From Ruminococcaceae bacterium UBA945 (lineage in GTDB: Bacteria; Bacillota; Clostridia; Oscillospirales; Acutalibacteraceae), in the NCBI GenBank assembly GCA_002293315.1, contig DBCZ01000080.1, positions 21,248 through 35,400 on the forward strand: a stretch of 14,153 nucleotides of DNA. The letters run 5' to 3'. Below the pieces are notes generated by a model that made no database searches, was not told the origin of the DNA, and was given only the letters and a program-made list of their open reading frames with translations. Made by a program: the position numbers and the translations under genes. Shown one piece after another: positions 11,414-14,153 of this stretch (position 1 is the stretch's first letter; each line of letters begins with the position of its first letter).

Positions 11414-13549
11414 ATGGCACAAAATAAGAATAATCACATGAGGCGAACACCCTCTCTTGAGAGCGAATCCAAAAAGCAGGACCAAGCTCTCAGAGGCGCG
11501 GGCGGTGCGCCTGAGACTTCTTTGCCGCCAAAACAGGGAAAGAACGCCAGGAGGAAGGCAAATGATACCTTCAATACGTCGAACCTTAAGAAGGGTCTGA
11601 ACAGAATCGGCGGAAAGAAAAACCCCATCGGGAACTTGCTTCCGCCTAAAAGCGACGGCTTGGGGCCGATAAAGAATAAGGCGGGCAAGGCGGCGAAGCC
11701 GGCCGAAAAGAAGAATGCTTCCGCCGCAAAGCCGCAGGAAAGATCTGCAGAGCAGAAAAAGAAGCAGCAAAATAATCAGAGTAAGGATAAAAATCAGAAC
11801 AGGAACAGCATGAATAAAAACAATAAACAGCAAATCAAGCCTGCCGTCGGCAGGATAAGCCCGCCCAAGAAAAGCACGCCCGGTGCCACTTCCGGCGCAT
11901 CGGTGAAGGCGTATTTCCTCGGCGGATTAAATGAAATAGGCAAAAACTTCACGGTATTTGAATGTGAGGGCGATATGATTATCGTCGATTGCGGAATGTC
12001 TTTCCCGAACGACGATATGCTCGGCATAGACATCGTTATCCCCGATTTCACGTTCGTGGAGGATAATTTCGAGAAAATCCGCGCGATTGTAATAACGCAC
12101 GGGCATGAAGACCACATCGGCGGGCTGCCATTTCTTCTGAAAAAGATAAAGGTGCCGGTTTACGGCACAGCGCTGGCGATGGGGCTTTTGGAGCATAAGC
12201 TCGAGGAGCACGGCGTGCGTGCGGATATACGCGTCACGCCGCCGGGCAGCCGCTTTAAGGCGGGTTACTTCGACGTTGAAACGATTCGGGTGAACCACTC
12301 GATTTCTGACGCCGTCGCGCTGGCTATCAGAACGCCGGCGGGTATTCTTGTCCATACGGGCGACTTCAAAATTGACTTCACGCCGGAGGACGGCAAGGTT
12401 ATAGACCTTGCGCGCTTTGCGGAAATCGGAAGCGAGGGCGTGCTTGCGCTCTTTGCCGATTCAACGAACGCGGAGCGAGAGGGCTATACGCAGACGGAGC
12501 AGCGGGTGAACGAATCGCTCGACACGCTTTTCTCCAAGGCGGAGGGCAAGCGGATTATCGTGGCGACATTCGCCTCAAGCATAAGCCGTGTGCAGCAGAT
12601 TATAAACTGCGCGGTGAAGCACAGAAGAAAGGTGGCGCTTTCGGGCAGGAGCATGCTCAACATGATGGGCATCGCCTCGAAGCTCGGCTATCTCAGCGTG
12701 CCTGACGGTATTCTCATAGACATCGGCATGATAAACAGATACGCGAGCGGTGAGATAGTCCTCATCACAACGGGAAGCCAGGGAGAGCCGATGAGCGCCC
12801 TTACGCGCATGGCGTTTGCCGACCACCGTCAGGTAGCCGTCGGCCCCGAAGATGTGATTATCATCTCCGCGCGGCCGATTCCCGGAAACGAAAAAACGGT
12901 TGGCACGGTGGTGGATGAGCTTTTGAAAAAAGGCTGTCAGGTGGTGTATGAATCGATGTATGAGGTGCATGTATCGGGTCACGCCTGCCAGGAGGAGCTG
13001 AAAATAATGCAAAACCTCGTCAAGCCGAAGTATTTTATCCCGGTTCACGGCGAGCAAAAGCACCTCAGAAAGCACGCGGGGCTTGCGATGTCAATGGGTG
13101 TGCCGGAGAAGAACATCTTCATCGGCGACATCGGCAGTGCGATAGAGCTGAGTGAAGCTCGCATCAAGGAGCTTCCGGAGGTTATTGCAGGCTCTGTGAT
13201 GGTTGACGGCCTCGGCGTCGGAGACGTCGGAAATGTTGTGCTGCGTGACAGAAAGCACCTCTCCGAAGACGGAATTATGATTATCGTCTCAACGCTTGAG
13301 CCGCGCATTGCGCAGATAGCGTCAGGGCCGGATATAGTCTCAAGAGGATTTGTTTATGTCAAGGAGAGTGAAATCCTTATGGACGAAGCGCGAAAACTCG
13401 TGTATAATATCATTCAGGATAATCTCAAGAGAAAAGTGTATGACCATAACACAATCAAGCTGGAAATACGCGATGAGCTTTCAAGCCTGATGTATAAGAG
13501 AACAAAGCGCAGACCTATGATTGTTCCGATTCTCATGGATGTGAGTTAG
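11414..13549 (+). CDS. rnj: Ribonuclease J with a long basic N-terminal extension
   Basis: This 711-residue protein has a core from about residue 164 (VKAYFLGGLNEIGKN) that is an RNase J: HGHEDHIGG metal-binding motif at 229-237, HTGDFKID, the beta-CASP segments STNAEREGYT and ASSISRVQQI, and VSGHACQEE near the end of the catalytic part. A C-terminal domain closes the protein. RNase J is a zinc-dependent exo- and endoribonuclease for mRNA decay and rRNA maturation. The core matches the ~555-residue norm; the first ~160 residues are extra, rich in Lys, Asn, Gln, Pro and Ala, low in complexity and probably disordered. The ATG at 11414 follows AAGGAGG with 5-base spacing. gdpP follows 56 bases later without a strong terminator, so they are likely co-transcribed. 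Confidence 0.96.
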   Translation: MAQNKNNHMRRTPSLESESKKQDQALRGAGGAPETSLPPKQGKNARRKANDTFNTSNLKKGLNRIGGKKNPIGNLLPPKSDGLGPIKNKAGKAAKPAEKKNASAAKPQERSAEQKKKQQNNQSKDKNQNRNSMNKNNKQQIKPAVGRISPPKKSTPGATSGASVKAYFLGGLNEIGKNFTVFECEGDMIIVDCGMSFPNDDMLGIDIVIPDFTFVEDNFEKIRAIVITHGHEDHIGGLPFLLKKIKVPVYGTALAMGLLEHKLEEHGVRADIRVTPPGSRFKAGYFDVETIRVNHSISDAVALAIRTPAGILVHTGDFKIDFTPEDGKVIDLARFAEIGSEGVLALFADSTNAEREGYTQTEQRVNESLDTLFSKAEGKRIIVATFASSISRVQQIINCAVKHRRKVALSGRSMLNMMGIASKLGYLSVPDGILIDIGMINRYASGEIVLITTGSQGEPMSALTRMAFADHRQVAVGPEDVIIISARPIPGNEKTVGTVVDELLKKGCQVVYESMYEVHVSGHACQEELKIMQNLVKPKYFIPVHGEQKHLRKHAGLAMSMGVPEKNIFIGDIGSAIELSEARIKELPEVIAGSVMVDGLGVGDVGNVVLRDRKHLSEDGIMIIVSTLEPRIAQIASGPDIVSRGFVYVKESEILMDEARKLVYNIIQDNLKRKVYDHNTIKLEIRDELSSLMYKRTKRRPMIVPILMDVS

Positions 13550-13605
13550 TCGACCAAAGGTTGACTTTGAAAGCGAATATGCCTTAAAGAAAGGGGGAGA
13601 TTGCC

Positions 13606-14153
13606 TTGAAGAAAAAAGTATGGGTGGTTTCGCCCCTGTTCTATTTTATGGCCGCCGCGCTTGCGGTGATGGGCATAATAATGTTCAGATATGACAAGCT
13701 CATAGCCGCAATTGAGCTGACAGTCGCGTTTCTCGCCATCTGCGGCGTCGTGACGAGCGATATAATCCTGCGGCAGAACATCAAGCTTGTCTCAGCCTCC
13801 GCAAAAAAGGTGCTGGAGGTGCGCGACGATGAATCCGCCCTGATTAACTTCGCGCTCCCTATCGCTGTGGTGGGTGAGGGAGACGATATAATCTGGTGCA
13901 ACAACACCTTCAAAAAGAGCTTTTGCGGTGGCAAAGAGGCCGCCGGAGACAGTATTCTGGGATTCATTTTTCCCAGAACCATATTGCAGATAGAAAGCAA
14001 TGACGGCACGCCGATTAAACATCGCGGCAGCGAATATACCGTCTATTCATCAAGGACGGATAACGGAAGAGTGCTTGTCTTTGTAGACGACACAGACTAT
14101 AAATTCGTCAGTAGGGAGTTCCGCGAGAAAAAGCCCGTCGTGTGTCTGGCGGT
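13606..14153 (+). CDS. gdpP: GdpP-like cyclic-di-AMP phosphodiesterase, N-terminal part (3' truncated)
   Basis: The frame runs off the end of the window after 182 codons. The start is TTG at 13606, preceded by AAGGGGGAG with 6-base spacing. The N-terminus has two membrane helices (about 6-26 and 32-52), then a linker and a PAS-like domain beginning INFALPIAVVGEGDDIIWCNNTF. This matches the first part of GdpP/YybT proteins, in which a degenerate GGDEF and a DHH/DHHA1 phosphodiesterase follow; those parts are outside the window. The enzyme would degrade cyclic di-AMP at the membrane and so affect potassium and cell-wall homeostasis. It follows rnj by 56 bases. A 7-bp hairpin (13549-13565) overlaps the rnj stop codon but has no T-run. 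Confidence 0.88.
   Translation, partial: MKKKVWVVSPLFYFMAAALAVMGIIMFRYDKLIAAIELTVAFLAICGVVTSDIILRQNIKLVSASAKKVLEVRDDESALINFALPIAVVGEGDDIIWCNNTFKKSFCGGKEAAGDSILGFIFPRTILQIESNDGTPIKHRGSEYTVYSSRTDNGRVLVFVDDTDYKFVSREFREKKPVVCLA

Overview
The window looks like chromosomal DNA of a low-to-mid GC Firmicute, probably class Clostridia (inference). The signs are strong Shine-Dalgarno sites, consensus TTGACA/TATAAT promoters, many U-tailed intrinsic terminators, RNase J next to a GdpP-type protein, NifS/NifU iron-sulphur assembly genes and AraC-GyrI regulators. No single marker fixes the genus.

Layout. 1-1148: the end of an ABC-type exporter operon (ATPase C-terminus, then a six-helix permease). 1225-2104, minus strand: a SatP/YaaH acetate transporter whose transcript appears to start with a promoter, a 36-codon small ORF and a strong intrinsic terminator just upstream of satP, an attenuator-like layout. 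2171-2607: a tRNA-Arg(CCG) gene preceded on the plus-strand map by two 81-bp palindromic repeats that carry pieces of a tRNA 3' end, plus a tRNA T-arm remnant in the opposite orientation. 2699-3189: an XRE regulator with its own promoter, a possible operator and a terminator. 3180-3930: a large intergenic stretch with two plus-strand promoters, then a cold-shock protein gene with a long leader holding a terminator-like hairpin.

3945-6814 is accessory in character. It holds a two-gene minus-strand operon (a small beta-repeat-like protein followed by an Mrr-type PD-(D/E)xK nuclease with its own N-terminal domain), a coiled-coil lipoprotein, and a divergent 74-aa XRE regulator. 6852-9359 holds two AraC-GyrI regulators flanking a cytidine-deaminase-like enzyme. 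Both regulator genes carry a well-formed internal ribosome-binding site and ATG exactly where the effector domain begins.

9395-14153 is housekeeping: nifS-nifU on the minus strand, then RNase J with a long basic N-terminal extension and a leader with two hairpins, followed by the start of gdpP.

The best candidates for undescribed biology are the satP leader (small ORF plus attenuator), the tRNA-derived palindromic repeats, the nuclease/small-protein pair, and the internal translation starts shared by the two AraC-GyrI genes. All assignments come from reading motifs by eye; no database search was run.
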